A stretch of DNA of 64,000 nt. Origin: Aegicerativicinus sediminis. Its GTDB lineage: Bacteria > Bacteroidota > Bacteroidia > Flavobacteriales > Flavobacteriaceae. Of the stretch, positions 25,964-36,339 are shown one piece after another. The stretch's first letter is position 1. Each line of letters opens with the position of its first letter. The stretch lies in contig NZ_CP064295.1 of assembly GCF_015476115.1 (NCBI RefSeq), positions 1,296,001-1,360,000 on the forward strand. Direction: 5' to 3'. The translations under genes and the position numbers were made by a program. Below the pieces are notes generated by a model. That model saw nothing but the letters and a program-made list of their open reading frames with translations, was not told where the DNA came from and searched no databases.

Positions 25964-26952
25964 CTGAATTCGTAATTGCCAAAAACCTCCAATATTTCAT
26001 CTAAGGCTTTAAACACGTCTACCGATTCATCACTAGTCACCAATTTTGTACGATATTCCTTAAAATGAGGAATTCCCTTAAAGTAATTCGTGTAGTGTCT
26101 GCGCGTTTCAAAAACCCCCAGTTTCTCCCCTTTCCAATCTATTGACATCTGCAAATGCCGTCTTGCGGCATCCACACGTTCCTCAATGCCAACAGGGGAA
26201 AGATGTTCTCCGGTCTTAAAATAATGTTTAACCTCTTTAAAAAACCAAGGGTTGCCTATAGAAGCCCTGCCAATCATTGCCCCGTCCAATCCATAATCGT
26301 CTCGCATTTCCACTGCTCTTTCTGGGGAATCAACATCACCATTTCCAAAAACAGGGATATGCATTCTATGGTTATTCTTAACCTCAGCAATCGGTCTCCA
26401 ATCAGCTTCTCCTTTATACATTTGAGCCCTTGTTCTGCCGTGAATGGAGATAGCCTTACAACCGACATCCTGCAAACGTTCTGCAACTTCAACAATTCGA
26501 ATGGAATTATGGTCCCACCCCAATCTAGTTTTTACTGTAACTGGCAAGTGGGTGCGCTTCACCATTTCCTTGGTAAGAGACACCATTAAATCGATATCTT
26601 TAAGAATTCCCGCTCCTGCCCCTTTACAGACCACCTTCTTAACAGGACATCCAAAATTAATATCAATAATATCAGGCTTTGATTCTTGGACAATATCTAC
26701 AGTTTGTAACATACTGTCTAAGTTGGCGCCGAAAATCTGAATCCCCACAGGCCTCTCCTTTTCGTAGATGTCAAGCTTCATGACGCTTTTTGCCGCATCA
26801 CGAATAAGACCTTCGCTCGATATGAACTCGGTATAAACGACATCAGCGCCCTGTTCCTTGCACAAAGCACGGAATGGTGGATCACTTACATCCTCCATTG
26901 GCGCAAGCAATAATGGAAAATCGGGAAGTTCTATGTTGTCTATTTTTACCAA
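25960..26952 (-). CDS. dusB: tRNA-dihydrouridine synthase (DusB type)
   Basis: This FMN TIM-barrel enzyme of 330 residues reduces uridine in tRNA D-loops. Marks are LLAPMEDVSDPPFRALCKEQGADVVYTEF, the catalytic-loop DINFGCPVKKVVCKGAG with C109, the lysine in TVKTRLGW, and the FMN site VFGNGDV and GAMIGRASIGNPW. All match DusB-family sequences. It lies on the minus strand and converges with the ABC permease. The neighbouring M28 peptidase is nine bases upstream on the same strand. Confidence 0.93.
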   Translation of the reverse strand: MVKIDNIELPDFPLLLAPMEDVSDPPFRALCKEQGADVVYTEFISSEGLIRDAAKSVMKLDIYEKERPVGIQIFGANLDSMLQTVDIVQESKPDIIDINFGCPVKKVVCKGAGAGILKDIDLMVSLTKEMVKRTHLPVTVKTRLGWDHNSIRIVEVAERLQDVGCKAISIHGRTRAQMYKGEADWRPIAEVKNNHRMHIPVFGNGDVDSPERAVEMRDDYGLDGAMIGRASIGNPWFFKEVKHYFKTGEHLSPVGIEERVDAARRHLQMSIDWKGEKLGVFETRRHYTNYFKGIPHFKEYRTKLVTSDESVDVFKALDEILEVFGNYEFS

Positions 26953-26961
26953 ACCTATTTG

Positions 26962-28194
26962 TTAGAATTGAATGGTTCCGGAGATTGTATCTGTATCTCG
27001 CGTTGCTTTAAAAGTAGTAGAATCACCTTCTTTAAAAGCAGATAATGCTCTCATATAGCTCATCATATCGACAATGCTACTATCGCCCAACTTAACAACA
27101 ATATCTCCTTTTTGTAGTCCGGCTTTTTGGCCCGGCCTACCTTCAGTAACACCATCTATGCGCATGCCCTTGCCATCAAATAAATAATCTGGAATAACTC
27201 CTAAACCAACCTTAAATCTTGGCACTTCTTCACTTTCATTTTTGGTGGCCTTAAAAGCTAATTTTCCTGCCTTATCCAATTCAGAAATTACATTAAAAAT
27301 ATATTCAGAAATCATTTCCATGCCTTCATAATTTAATAGATTGGAGTCGTCTGAAGGCTTATGGTAATCTTCATGCTGGCCTGTAAAAAAATGCAGCACG
27401 GGAATATTGATGTTATAAAAGGAAGTATGATCTGAAGGACCAATCCCAGATTCATGTTCAATTATTTTGAAATTTGTATTTCTACTGTTTATCGCTTGCT
27501 TAAAACGTGCGGAAGTCCCAGTTCCATAAACCGCCAATGTACTATCTGCCTTAAGCCTTCCGACCATATCCATATTAATCATATAATTAAGCTGTTCAAC
27601 GGGATGCGTGCTATTTTTTGCGAAAAAATTAGATCCCAAAAGGCCCATTTCCTCTGCCGAAAATGCAATGAAGAGATAGTTGTTTTTCTTATGGTTTCCT
27701 TTTAGCCTTTGAACCAAATCTAGCATTACCGCAACTCCGCTAGCATTATCATCTGCCCCATTATGGATTTCTTGGGTTTCTCCTCTATAAAGAGATCCCT
27801 CGGCGCCAAGCCCTAAATGATCGTAATGCGCCCCTATAACAACAGTGTTTTTTGACCCGTTATCCATAAATCCAATAACGTTTCTGCCAGACACCACACT
27901 ATCCCCATCTTTTATAGTATACTGTATTTCTTGATGGGGGTCCGTTTTCGGTTTGAAACTAAACGTTTGAAAATAACCTACGTCTCCAGCAGGTTCAAGG
28001 CCTAATTCTTTAAAGCGTTCAGCCACGTAATCTCCAGCGGAAATTTCACCTTCCGTGCCCACTTGTCTTCCGGCAAAAGCATCATCAGCCAAAATTTCAA
28101 CATCTTCTTTAATTAGGTTGGTATAGGTTTTTTCTTGTTTACATGAAACAATTAGTCCTAAAAAAAATAAAGTGAGAGCTAGCCTCATTTTCAA
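26962..28194 (-). CDS. M28-family zinc aminopeptidase with C-terminal PDZ domain, lipoprotein
   Basis: The 410-residue protein has a lipobox (LIVSC) after about 17 residues. The M28 zinc site is complete: GAHYDHLG, GADDNASG, the catalytic AEEMGLLGS, DMVGR, and HEDYH near residue 280. From about residue 320 a PDZ domain follows (GLGVIPDYLFDGKG, GRPGQKAGLQKGDIVVKLGD). It should hydrolyse peptides at the cell surface or in the periplasm. A divergent TolB-like gene starts on the other strand about 30 bases away. Confidence 0.92.
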   Translation of the reverse strand: MKMRLALTLFFLGLIVSCKQEKTYTNLIKEDVEILADDAFAGRQVGTEGEISAGDYVAERFKELGLEPAGDVGYFQTFSFKPKTDPHQEIQYTIKDGDSVVSGRNVIGFMDNGSKNTVVIGAHYDHLGLGAEGSLYRGETQEIHNGADDNASGVAVMLDLVQRLKGNHKKNNYLFIAFSAEEMGLLGSNFFAKNSTHPVEQLNYMINMDMVGRLKADSTLAVYGTGTSARFKQAINSRNTNFKIIEHESGIGPSDHTSFYNINIPVLHFFTGQHEDYHKPSDDSNLLNYEGMEMISEYIFNVISELDKAGKLAFKATKNESEEVPRFKVGLGVIPDYLFDGKGMRIDGVTEGRPGQKAGLQKGDIVVKLGDSSIVDMMSYMRALSAFKEGDSTTFKATRDTDTISGTIQF

Positions 28195-28201
28195 ATAAAT
28201 T

Positions 28202-28209
28202 TAATTTTG
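28202..28209 (+). promoter_or_regulatory. Candidate -7 box of the TolB-like gene
   Basis: TAATTTTG lies 18 bases before the chosen ATG in the short divergent intergenic strip. It makes an earlier TTG start unlikely, since that codon is part of the box. Confidence 0.4.
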
Positions 28210-28227
28210 TGCAAAATTACACAAATA

Positions 28228-29400
28228 ATGCTATTTACAGTATATAACCAACTCTCTAACAACAGTGCGACCAGGTCAACATCCAAAACCACTGTATTAA
28301 TTTTAATGACTCTTGTTCTATTTTCTAGTTGTAAAAACAATTCTGATTCGGAACAGCCAGATTCTTCTATCGAAAACAGACAAGAGCAAATTGAGAAATT
28401 AAAAGACTCTCTTATATATCCTGAAGAGACCCATTTTAAATCTATCGAACAAATTACATTTGGCGGAGATAATGCCGAGGCTTATTGGAGTTTTGATGAC
28501 AAACAAATTGTTTTCCAGTCTAATAATACCAATTGGAGTGTAGAATGCGACCAGATGTTTTTAATGAATGTTGGTGAAACGTTTAAAGACACTGTGCCTC
28601 CAATGATAAGTACAGGGATGGGAAGAACTACCTGTGCGTATTTTTTACCTGACAACAAACATATTGTATATGCTTCTACACATTTAGGAGGAGAAAAATG
28701 CCCAGATGCACCATTGCGAAAAAACGGAAAATATGTCTGGCCTATTTATGATAGTTATGACATATTTGTTGCCGATTTGGAAGGCAACATTACTGGCCAA
28801 CTCACCAATGAACCTGGTTATGATGCAGAAGCCACAGTTTCTCCAAAAGGCGATAAAATTGTATTTACTTCCACTCGAAGTGGTGATATTGAATTATATA
28901 CCATGAATTTGGATGGCAGTGATGTAAAACAGATTACAAACGAATTGGGTTATGATGGAGGTGCATTTTTCTCTCCAGACGGGACCAAAATTATTTTTAG
29001 GGCATCCCGTCCAAAAACGGAAGAGCAAATTACAGAGTACAAAAAATTATTGTCTGAAGGATTGGTGCAGCCAACTGAAATGGAGCTTTTTATTTGCAAT
29101 GCAGACGGATCAGGTTTAAGGCAATTGACCTTTTTAGGCAATGCCAATTGGAGTCCATTTTTTCATCCTTCTGGAAAGAAGATCTTGTTCTCCTCAAATT
29201 TTGAAGCCGAACGAGGATTCCCGTTTAACCTTTATATGATTGATCTAGATGGGAAAAACTTGGAACGCATAACACACGGAGAAACGTTTGATGCCTTCCC
29301 GGTATTTTCCAATGATGGTAAAAAATTGATTTTCTCCTCAAACCGAAACAACGGTGGTGGCCGAGATACCAACCTGTTTATAGCGGAGTGGGTGGATTAA
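28228..29400 (+). CDS. TolB-like beta-propeller lipoprotein (PD40 repeats)
   Basis: The protein of about 390 residues has a lipobox (LFSSC) after a 35-residue hydrophobic N terminus and then repeated PD40/WD40-like blades: SFDDKQIVFQS, VSPKGDKIVFTSTRSGDIELYTM, FSPDGTKIIFRASRP, FHPSGKKILFSSN and FSNDGKKLIFSSN. Such six-bladed propellers bind proteins or sugars and are often periplasmic. A TTG seven codons earlier is possible but falls on the promoter. It diverges from the M28 peptidase and converges with a large receptor gene. The ligand is unknown. Confidence 0.88.
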   Translation: MLFTVYNQLSNNSATRSTSKTTVLILMTLVLFSSCKNNSDSEQPDSSIENRQEQIEKLKDSLIYPEETHFKSIEQITFGGDNAEAYWSFDDKQIVFQSNNTNWSVECDQMFLMNVGETFKDTVPPMISTGMGRTTCAYFLPDNKHIVYASTHLGGEKCPDAPLRKNGKYVWPIYDSYDIFVADLEGNITGQLTNEPGYDAEATVSPKGDKIVFTSTRSGDIELYTMNLDGSDVKQITNELGYDGGAFFSPDGTKIIFRASRPKTEEQITEYKKLLSEGLVQPTEMELFICNADGSGLRQLTFLGNANWSPFFHPSGKKILFSSNFEAERGFPFNLYMIDLDGKNLERITHGETFDAFPVFSNDGKKLIFSSNRNNGGGRDTNLFIAEWVD

Positions 29401-29402
29401 CC

Positions 29403-31820
29403 CTATTCCTTGATTTTGTCTAATCGTTTTTGTTCATCCGATTTTTCAGGTACTTCCTTAGCGTTCAATCCTGTGTTTCCAAAGTTGTATCTAAAACCCA
29501 CTTTAACATAGCGAGTATCTTGGTCATGGGTAAATTTAGTATCCTGATTTAAATACCTAGTTACCCAACGATAATCTTCAGTATTGAATAAATCCCCAAC
29601 CTCCAAAGACAATATGCCTTTGCCATTAAGAAGCTTTTTAGATATACTTATATTTGAAAGTAGACGTGCATCAACTGTAGAGAAACTTGTAATTGCCTTT
29701 GAATAATAAGTGATCGAAGCACTTAGATTTAGGCTCCTATCTTTTAATAATGCCCATGTTGTGTTTGCTATGCTGAGATTCGACCATTGTTCTATATTGG
29801 CTCTGTTTCCAGCTAGAATAATATCTTCATTGATATTGTAAAAAGAGGTGATTAGAGAAAGGTAGCCCCTATCGCCAATACTGGACATAAAATAAAAGTC
29901 AAGACCAATATCTCTATGAGATCCTATATTCAAAGGAGTATATATAGTTGATTTAGAAGCATTGTCTTGAAGAGGTAATTCGTAATATCTTCCTTTTTCT
30001 TTTGTGTAGTATGCTTCAATTATAAAATATTCTAGGAAAGAAATTCCAACGTCTAATCTATCCACAAAAGCTGGTCTAAGGTTTGGATTGCCTGTTGCTA
30101 TGGTGTTTTCATTTAGATAAATTGAAAATGGATTTAGTAATTCATAACTTGGTCTATCTATGCTCTTTTTATAATTACCGTATATGGAGGTGTTATCAGA
30201 TATTTGATACGATATGCTTGCATTCGGGAAAAGTTTAAAATAGTCTTGATCTGTGTTTTCAGCTGTATTTTCAGAAACTCCTTTCACCACCGTCTGCTCT
30301 GCTCTTAGACCAAGGTTTAGTTCTAATTTATCCCAATCCTTTGAGTAATTAAGATAGCCTGCCAATACAGTTTCGTTATAATCAAAAGCGTTTGAAAAAT
30401 TAGTGTTGTATTCAGGTAGGCCGTTGATCTCGTCGAACCTATCTATGTAACTATCGGTACTTATAAAGCTTGCCTTTCCTCCTAGCTCCCATACCCCAAT
30501 TTCTGAAGCCTTGCTTGTGTAATCTAGACCAGATGTAATAATATAAGTTTGTTGATTTGCGTCTGAATAGAACGCGCTTGAATCAAAAACTGAATTTGAA
30601 GTGTTGATATAGTCATTATCTACATCCTGAAAATCATCGTAGTTATAATATGTAAAATGATTGTTGAAGGATAATTTAGAGTCGTTTTCAAATTGAACCC
30701 GATAATTGGCATCAACGCTTGCCGTTAGTTTATCTCTGTCTGAATTATTGATGGTATTCAAGCCATAAATGTAGTCACCGTTAGGATTATAAACATCACT
30801 TTTGCTATCAATAATATAAACGTCGGCCGGCGTATAGGAAGCATTTGCAGAAACTAGAATTTGGTTTCTATCATTAAAATTATAATTAAAATTGGTGTTT
30901 GCATTATGGGTTTTCGACCAGCGTGTTCTATTGAAGTCTGAAAACCAAATTTCCTCTAACCCATCATTCAAGTCCCGATAATTAATCAAATAGTTATTAT
31001 CTGTATTTATTTTATTCTGATTGTAGCTGTAGGCTACATTAAATTCGGTTTTTTCACCTTTAAAAAAATGACTGGTTCCCGCATTGTATCTCGGGTATAC
31101 TCCTTGTGTATAATTTACAAATACATTACCACTGTATCCCGGATTTAAATTCTTTCCCATAACAATATTAACCACCGTACCGCTGCTTGCATCAAAGCTT
31201 GCGGGAGGGTTTGTTATTATCTCAATATTAGAAATACTATTGGCGGGCGTATTTTCAAGAAATTCAGTTAGCTCTTGGTTAGACAAATGCACCTTTCTGC
31301 CGTTTATATATACCTCCGTCGCGTTATTTTTTACGGTAATGTTTCCTCCAATTACCAATAAACTTGGAGTAGATTTTAAAACATTTAATGTTGAACCTTC
31401 AATTAATGCTGTATTGGCAACATTAAAGGTTAGTCTATCTGCTTCTTTTGTTATAGTTGGCCTCTTTACGATAATATTTACCTCGTCCAAAGCCTCTGTG
31501 ATTTCCGATAATTGAATAACGCCCATCTCTATTTGCCTATCAACAGTAATTGGGAAATTTTCCTCTTGGTAGCCAATAAAACTTACATTGACTATATAGC
31601 TTCCTTCAGGAATATTGCTGATTAAATAAAAACCGTTCTCATCTGATGTTGTGCCGGTTAAAATGGAATCATCCCCAGCTTGCTTTAATACAACGTTAGC
31701 GTAGCTTAAGCCTTTTTCGTTTTCATCAACAACAAATCCAGAAATTTGAAAATTTTGGGAATAGACTGCTGTTGAAAAAAAGAATAGGATTAGGAAATAT
31801 CGGATATAGGTTTGGGTCAA
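29403..31820 (-). CDS. Outer-membrane beta-barrel receptor with carboxypeptidase-like domain (TonB-receptor-like)
   Basis: The 805-residue protein has a signal peptide ending near VYSQ, then a CarboxypepD_reg-like domain (FQISGFVVDENEKGLSYANVVL...), a plug-like region (ALDEVNIIV..., VLKSTPSLLVIGGNITVKNN), and a long beta-barrel with alternating aromatic strands (outer-membrane protein beta-barrel family). A TonB box is not clear, so active transport is not certain. The family in Bacteroidota usually belongs to the DUF6850/OMP_b-brl_3 group. It is alone on the minus strand, with lepA on the other side. Confidence 0.85.
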   Translation of the reverse strand: MTQTYIRYFLILFFFSTAVYSQNFQISGFVVDENEKGLSYANVVLKQAGDDSILTGTTSDENGFYLISNIPEGSYIVNVSFIGYQEENFPITVDRQIEMGVIQLSEITEALDEVNIIVKRPTITKEADRLTFNVANTALIEGSTLNVLKSTPSLLVIGGNITVKNNATEVYINGRKVHLSNQELTEFLENTPANSISNIEIITNPPASFDASSGTVVNIVMGKNLNPGYSGNVFVNYTQGVYPRYNAGTSHFFKGEKTEFNVAYSYNQNKINTDNNYLINYRDLNDGLEEIWFSDFNRTRWSKTHNANTNFNYNFNDRNQILVSANASYTPADVYIIDSKSDVYNPNGDYIYGLNTINNSDRDKLTASVDANYRVQFENDSKLSFNNHFTYYNYDDFQDVDNDYINTSNSVFDSSAFYSDANQQTYIITSGLDYTSKASEIGVWELGGKASFISTDSYIDRFDEINGLPEYNTNFSNAFDYNETVLAGYLNYSKDWDKLELNLGLRAEQTVVKGVSENTAENTDQDYFKLFPNASISYQISDNTSIYGNYKKSIDRPSYELLNPFSIYLNENTIATGNPNLRPAFVDRLDVGISFLEYFIIEAYYTKEKGRYYELPLQDNASKSTIYTPLNIGSHRDIGLDFYFMSSIGDRGYLSLITSFYNINEDIILAGNRANIEQWSNLSIANTTWALLKDRSLNLSASITYYSKAITSFSTVDARLLSNISISKKLLNGKGILSLEVGDLFNTEDYRWVTRYLNQDTKFTHDQDTRYVKVGFRYNFGNTGLNAKEVPEKSDEQKRLDKIKE

Positions 31821-31937
31821 TTCACAATATTTAATATTGCAATATACTATTTGTTTTTATACCATCATTACGGAAAAACCATAAGCCGGCCCTAGTGAAA
31901 TATTGATGGATTTAAATCCACAACCTTATAATTCCAT

Positions 31938-31945
31938 TATATTTG
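31938..31945 (+). promoter_or_regulatory. Candidate -7 box of lepA
   Basis: TATATTTG fits TAnnTTTG and lies 25 bases before the ATG. No good -33 TTG is present at the usual spacing. Confidence 0.4.
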
Positions 31946-31970
31946 CAATCTATTTATTCGGAGCTTCTTA

Positions 31971-33773
31971 ATGAAACAAAACCATATACGTAACTTCTGC
32001 ATAATTGCCCATATAGACCACGGTAAAAGTACCTTGGCAGATCGCTTATTAGACTTCACCGGTTCTGTAACGGATAGGGAAAAACAAGATCAGTTGTTAG
32101 ATAGCATGGATCTTGAAAGGGAACGGGGCATTACTATAAAAAGTCACGCAATCCAAATGGAATATGTCTATAAAGGCGAAACCTATGTTTTAAACCTTAT
32201 TGACACTCCTGGTCACGTGGATTTTTCTTATGAAGTGTCTCGATCTATTGCGGCCTGCGAAGGTGCATTATTGGTAGTTGACGCCGCACAAAGCATTCAG
32301 GCACAGACGATATCAAATCTCTATTTGGCCCTCGAAAATGATTTGGAAATAATTCCTGTATTAAATAAAGTTGACCTTCCTAGCGCGAATCCAGAGGAAG
32401 TTACCGACGATATAGTTGATCTATTGGGTTGTGACCGATCTGATATTATTCCCGCTAGTGCAAAAACTGGATTAGGTATTGAAGAAATTTTAGAAGCAAT
32501 TATCGAGCGTGTTCCTGCCCCATCAGGAGATCCTGAGAAACCGCTACAAGCGCTTGTTTTTGATTCTCTTTACAATCCATTCCGCGGGGTTGAAACCTAT
32601 TTTAGGGTTATTGACGGCTCTATTAAGAAAAACCAATTGGTAAAATTCATTGCTACTGGTAAATCCTATAATGCTGATGAGGTGGGTACTTTAAAACTAA
32701 AGCAACTACCTAAAAACGAAATTAAGGCAGGGGATGTTGGTTACCTTATTACAGGAATTAAAGAAGCGAAGGAAGTTAAAGTTGGTGATACCATCACTGA
32801 CGCAAAAAACCCAACAACAAACGCTATTTCCGGTTTCGAAGATGTAAAACCTATGGTTTTTGCTGGAATTTATCCCGTAGATACCGAAGATTACGAAGAA
32901 TTGAGGGCCTCTATGGAGAAACTTCAATTAAATGATGCTTCATTAGTTTTTACACCTGAAAGTTCCGCGGCCCTAGGCTTTGGGTTTAGGTGTGGATTTC
33001 TCGGTATGCTTCATATGGAAATTATCCAAGAGCGTCTGGAGCGTGAATTCAATATGACAGTAATTACAACCGTTCCTAACGTATCTTACTTTGCATACAC
33101 CAAGAAAAATCCAGATGAGAAAATAATAGTAAACAACCCAACCGATCTACCCGATCCTTCGTCTATGGATCGTGTTGAGGAACCTTTTATTAAGGCAACT
33201 ATTATAACCAAAGCAGAATATGTTGGTAATGTTATGTCGCTCTGTATTGATAAACGGGGTGTTATTACAAACCAAACTTATTTAACCACAGATCGGGTTG
33301 AATTGAGCTTCGATATGCCGTTGGCAGAAATTGTATTCGATTTTTATGACCGTTTAAAAACGGTTTCCCGCGGTTATGCCTCTTTCGATTATCACCCTAT
33401 AGGAATGCGGTCTTCTAAATTGGTAAGGGTGGATATTCTTTTAAATGCCCAACCAGTTGATGCTCTTTCCGCTTTAATTCATACCGACAACGCCTATGCC
33501 ATAGGTAAAAAGATGTGTGAAAAGTTAAAGGAACTTATCCCAAGGCAGCAGTTTGAAATTCCTATTCAGGCTGCAATTGGAGCAAAAATTATTGCTCGCG
33601 AAACAATTAAGGCCCTTAGAAAAGATGTTACCGCCAAATGTTATGGAGGGGACATTTCTAGAAAACGTAAACTTCTTGAAAAACAGAAAAAAGGTAAAAA
33701 GCGTATGCGCCAAGTTGGAAATGTGGAAATTCCCCAGCAGGCTTTTATGGCTGTATTGAAGTTGAACGATTAA
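31971..33773 (+). CDS. lepA: Elongation factor 4 (LepA), GTPase
   Basis: This 600-residue translational GTPase acts on stalled or pretranslocational ribosomes. It has the G1 loop [10 protein letters not shown]2 (RERGITIKS), G3 DTPGHVDF, G4 NKVDL, then domain II, the EF-G-like III/V parts and the LepA-specific C terminus ending with [24 protein letters not shown]. It begins [18 protein letters not shown] as LepA proteins do. It is the first plus-strand gene after a gap and is followed by a small lipoprotein 12 bases later. Confidence 0.97.
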   Translation: MKQNHIRNFCIIAHIDHGKSTLADRLLDFTGSVTDREKQDQLLDSMDLERERGITIKSHAIQMEYVYKGETYVLNLIDTPGHVDFSYEVSRSIAACEGALLVVDAAQSIQAQTISNLYLALENDLEIIPVLNKVDLPSANPEEVTDDIVDLLGCDRSDIIPASAKTGLGIEEILEAIIERVPAPSGDPEKPLQALVFDSLYNPFRGVETYFRVIDGSIKKNQLVKFIATGKSYNADEVGTLKLKQLPKNEIKAGDVGYLITGIKEAKEVKVGDTITDAKNPTTNAISGFEDVKPMVFAGIYPVDTEDYEELRASMEKLQLNDASLVFTPESSAALGFGFRCGFLGMLHMEIIQERLEREFNMTVITTVPNVSYFAYTKKNPDEKIIVNNPTDLPDPSSMDRVEEPFIKATIITKAEYVGNVMSLCIDKRGVITNQTYLTTDRVELSFDMPLAEIVFDFYDRLKTVSRGYASFDYHPIGMRSSKLVRVDILLNAQPVDALSALIHTDNAYAIGKKMCEKLKELIPRQQFEIPIQAAIGAKIIARETIKALRKDVTAKCYGGDISRKRKLLEKQKKGKKRMRQVGNVEIPQQAFMAVLKLND

Positions 33774-33785
33774 TCCATTTTTCCT

Positions 33786-34289
33786 ATGCGATTTTCAAGC
33801 TTTACAATGGTATTATTTTTTGCCATGACCCTAAACTTGATGTCTTGTGGTTCTAAACCTGAACAAAAATATCCTTTCCAAACTGAAAGAAATACGATAA
33901 ACAACCTGTTAACTTCTTGGCACAATGCGGCATCAAGGGCGAATTTTGACGATTACTTTAGTTTAATCGCTGAGGATGGCATGTATATAGGCACGGACGA
34001 AGACGAGGTTTGGACTAAGAAAGAGTTTGCGGCATTTGCCAAACCATATTTTGACAAGGGTCGTGCATGGGAATTTAAAGCCATTAAAAGAAATATTTAT
34101 TTCTCAGGAAATCCAAAAACCGCATGGTTTGATGAAACCTTAAATAGTTGGATGGGGATTTGCAGGGGATCTGGTGTAGTGAAATATGATGAATCCTCTA
34201 AAAGTTATAAAATTCAACATTACGTGCTATCCTTAACAGTACCTAATGAGGTGATTCGTGATGTAATGGAGGTTATTGAAAAGAATTAA
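33786..34289 (+). CDS. SnoaL/NTF2-like lipoprotein
   Basis: The 167-residue protein has a lipobox (NLMSC, about residue 21) and an NTF2-like/SnoaL fold: INNLLTSWHNAASRANFDDYFSLIAEDGMYIGTDEDEVWTKKEFAAF is the typical cone-shaped start. It shows no catalytic motif and may bind a small hydrophobic molecule. It lies directly after lepA and overlaps the end of the antiporter gene on the opposite strand by four bases. Confidence 0.82.
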   Translation: MRFSSFTMVLFFAMTLNLMSCGSKPEQKYPFQTERNTINNLLTSWHNAASRANFDDYFSLIAEDGMYIGTDEDEVWTKKEFAAFAKPYFDKGRAWEFKAIKRNIYFSGNPKTAWFDETLNSWMGICRGSGVVKYDESSKSYKIQHYVLSLTVPNEVIRDVMEVIEKN

Positions 34290-36145
34290 TCTTCTTCGTC
34301 TTCTTGGTGATTTGCTGATTCCATATCCAATGGTTTTCCTAAATACACCAAAATCCAACCTTCGGCAATTTCAAACCCTGGATCTTCATCTGAAGAAATG
34401 ATATGTAACTCTCCTTCCAAATCCTTAAGAAATAACGGTATCGTATGCTTTTGGTCGCCTGTTAACCTCAGAAGTTTCTTGTAATGATCTAGGGATTTAA
34501 CCTCTATTTCGTTTATAGAGGAGTATTTTCTAGCTGCCTCAGTAAGGGTGATGTAATCTGCTGATTGACAAAATAACCCTTCCTTGGGCACCTCAGCAGA
34601 ACCAGACATTTCATCCGTTGTCAATAGTCTAAAAGATCCGTGTTCGCCGAACTGTTCGCCAAACTTCATAATAGAATAATTATTAATGTCCGAGTTGGCT
34701 GTCATGGCCATTAAGTAACCGACATCGCTCAATTCAATATTGTCTAAAAGGGTATCTGAATAAATGTCCACATTCATCGCTTCCAAACCGAGTTCTTTTG
34801 CTTTAGAAACATTCGTTTGATTACTGTCAATGAGTACCACATGTCGGTTTTCTGTATATAGATAATGGGCAATGAGCCGTGCCATTTTGGAAGCTCCAAT
34901 TATTAAAATACCTTCTGATTTTTGCAGGAAAACACCGACAAGCTTGGAAAATGCACGAGCTGTTGTTGCATTAAGCAATACAGTGCCTAATACAACCATA
35001 AATACTAAAGGGGTAACGTACTCCGCGCCTTCAATTCCATTTTTAACCAATTTACTGCCAAAAAGGGAAGCGATACCCGCAGCAACTATACCTCGCGGAC
35101 CTACCCAGCTGATGAATAGCTTTTCCCTGAATTTTAGGTTTGAACCATAGGTGCTTACGAAAACAGCCAATGGTCTCAACAGCAAAACTATCACTAAAAA
35201 CAGTATGGCAGTATTCCAATTATAAATCAAATAGAGATCAGACATATTGATGTTAGCTGCCAGAAGGATAAATAAAATGGAAATTAAAAGAACGCTCAAA
35301 GACTCCTTGAAATATAGAAGCTCCTTTATATTCTCAAGCTTTCCATTACCTAATACCATACCCATCACCACCACCGCAAGAAGACCAGATTCGTGGGCAA
35401 AAATTTCAGATTCCACAAAAACTAATAGTACTACGGAAAGGGAAACCACATTTAAAAGATAATGGGGTATAAGTCGTTTATTAATGGCAAAGGCCAATGC
35501 ATGGGCAAAAGTAAAGCCGAAGGTAACACCAAATAACAGGATTTTACCAAACTCAACAAATGCTGTTTTTGTAAAGCCACGATCCCCTTCAACGCTAATA
35601 AATTCAAAAACCAAAACCGCCACCAAGGCACCAATAGGGTCAATTAAAATTCCTTCCCATTTCAATATGGTTGAAACATCTTTTTTTAAGGGAATATTTC
35701 TAAGAATGGGCGTAATTACTGTTGGACCAGTAACAATGATCAGTGCAGCAAAAAGAAAGGAAATTTCCCAATTAAGTCCGAATATATAATGGGCCAATGC
35801 CCCACCACCAAAAAAAGTGATTGCCGCACCAACAGTTATTAATTTTGTAATCGCAGGTCCGACGTTCTTTATTTCGTTTCGTTTTAAAGTAAGTCCGCCT
35901 TCAAATAAAATAATACTAATAGCTAAAGAAACGAAATGGTATAAGCCTTCGTCCGGAAAAAATCCTTGTTTACCGTTCCAAACTGGTTCAATCCACTTAC
36001 TGCCATCTTTAGATAAAAACTCTGCGGCTATAGGACCAACAAGAAGGCCAATTAATATTAAAGGTAATATGGCAGGAATTTTCATTTTCCAAGCCATCCA
36101 TTGGGCCAAAATTCCTAAAATAATAATACCGGATAGTTCTAGCAT
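34286..36145 (-). CDS. CPA1-type sodium/proton antiporter with RCK domains
   Basis: The 619-residue membrane protein has a Na/H exchanger domain of about 12 membrane spans (residues about 1-390) with the family regions GPTVITPIL, LFEGGLTLKR and the conserved helix SWVGPRGIVAAGIASL. A TrkA-N/RCK-like part follows (ILIIGASKMARLIAHYL, DSNQTNVSKAKELGLEA), ending with a TrkA-C-like segment. It is predicted to exchange Na+ or K+ for H+ and to sense NAD(H) or cations through the RCK part. It converges with the SnoaL-like gene with a four-base overlap. Confidence 0.88.
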   Translation of the reverse strand: MLELSGIIILGILAQWMAWKMKIPAILPLILIGLLVGPIAAEFLSKDGSKWIEPVWNGKQGFFPDEGLYHFVSLAISIILFEGGLTLKRNEIKNVGPAITKLITVGAAITFFGGGALAHYIFGLNWEISFLFAALIIVTGPTVITPILRNIPLKKDVSTILKWEGILIDPIGALVAVLVFEFISVEGDRGFTKTAFVEFGKILLFGVTFGFTFAHALAFAINKRLIPHYLLNVVSLSVVLLVFVESEIFAHESGLLAVVVMGMVLGNGKLENIKELLYFKESLSVLLISILFILLAANINMSDLYLIYNWNTAILFLVIVLLLRPLAVFVSTYGSNLKFREKLFISWVGPRGIVAAGIASLFGSKLVKNGIEGAEYVTPLVFMVVLGTVLLNATTARAFSKLVGVFLQKSEGILIIGASKMARLIAHYLYTENRHVVLIDSNQTNVSKAKELGLEAMNVDIYSDTLLDNIELSDVGYLMAMTANSDINNYSIMKFGEQFGEHGSFRLLTTDEMSGSAEVPKEGLFCQSADYITLTEAARKYSSINEIEVKSLDHYKKLLRLTGDQKHTIPLFLKDLEGELHIISSDEDPGFEIAEGWILVYLGKPLDMESANHQEDEED

Positions 36146-36339
36146 AGGAGAATTTGTCTTCGATTGATAAATATAGAAGTTTATTCATAACTGACTAGTA
36201 TTTTTTGATTTTCCCAACCAAAAACATTGTTCTTATCGGTGAGCTGGGTTAGAGTTATATAAAAACCTTAACATTTTTCATAAGATTTTCCTAACCCCAA
36301 ATTGAATTTCGGGTTGTTTTAATAAATTGCGCCTTCCCT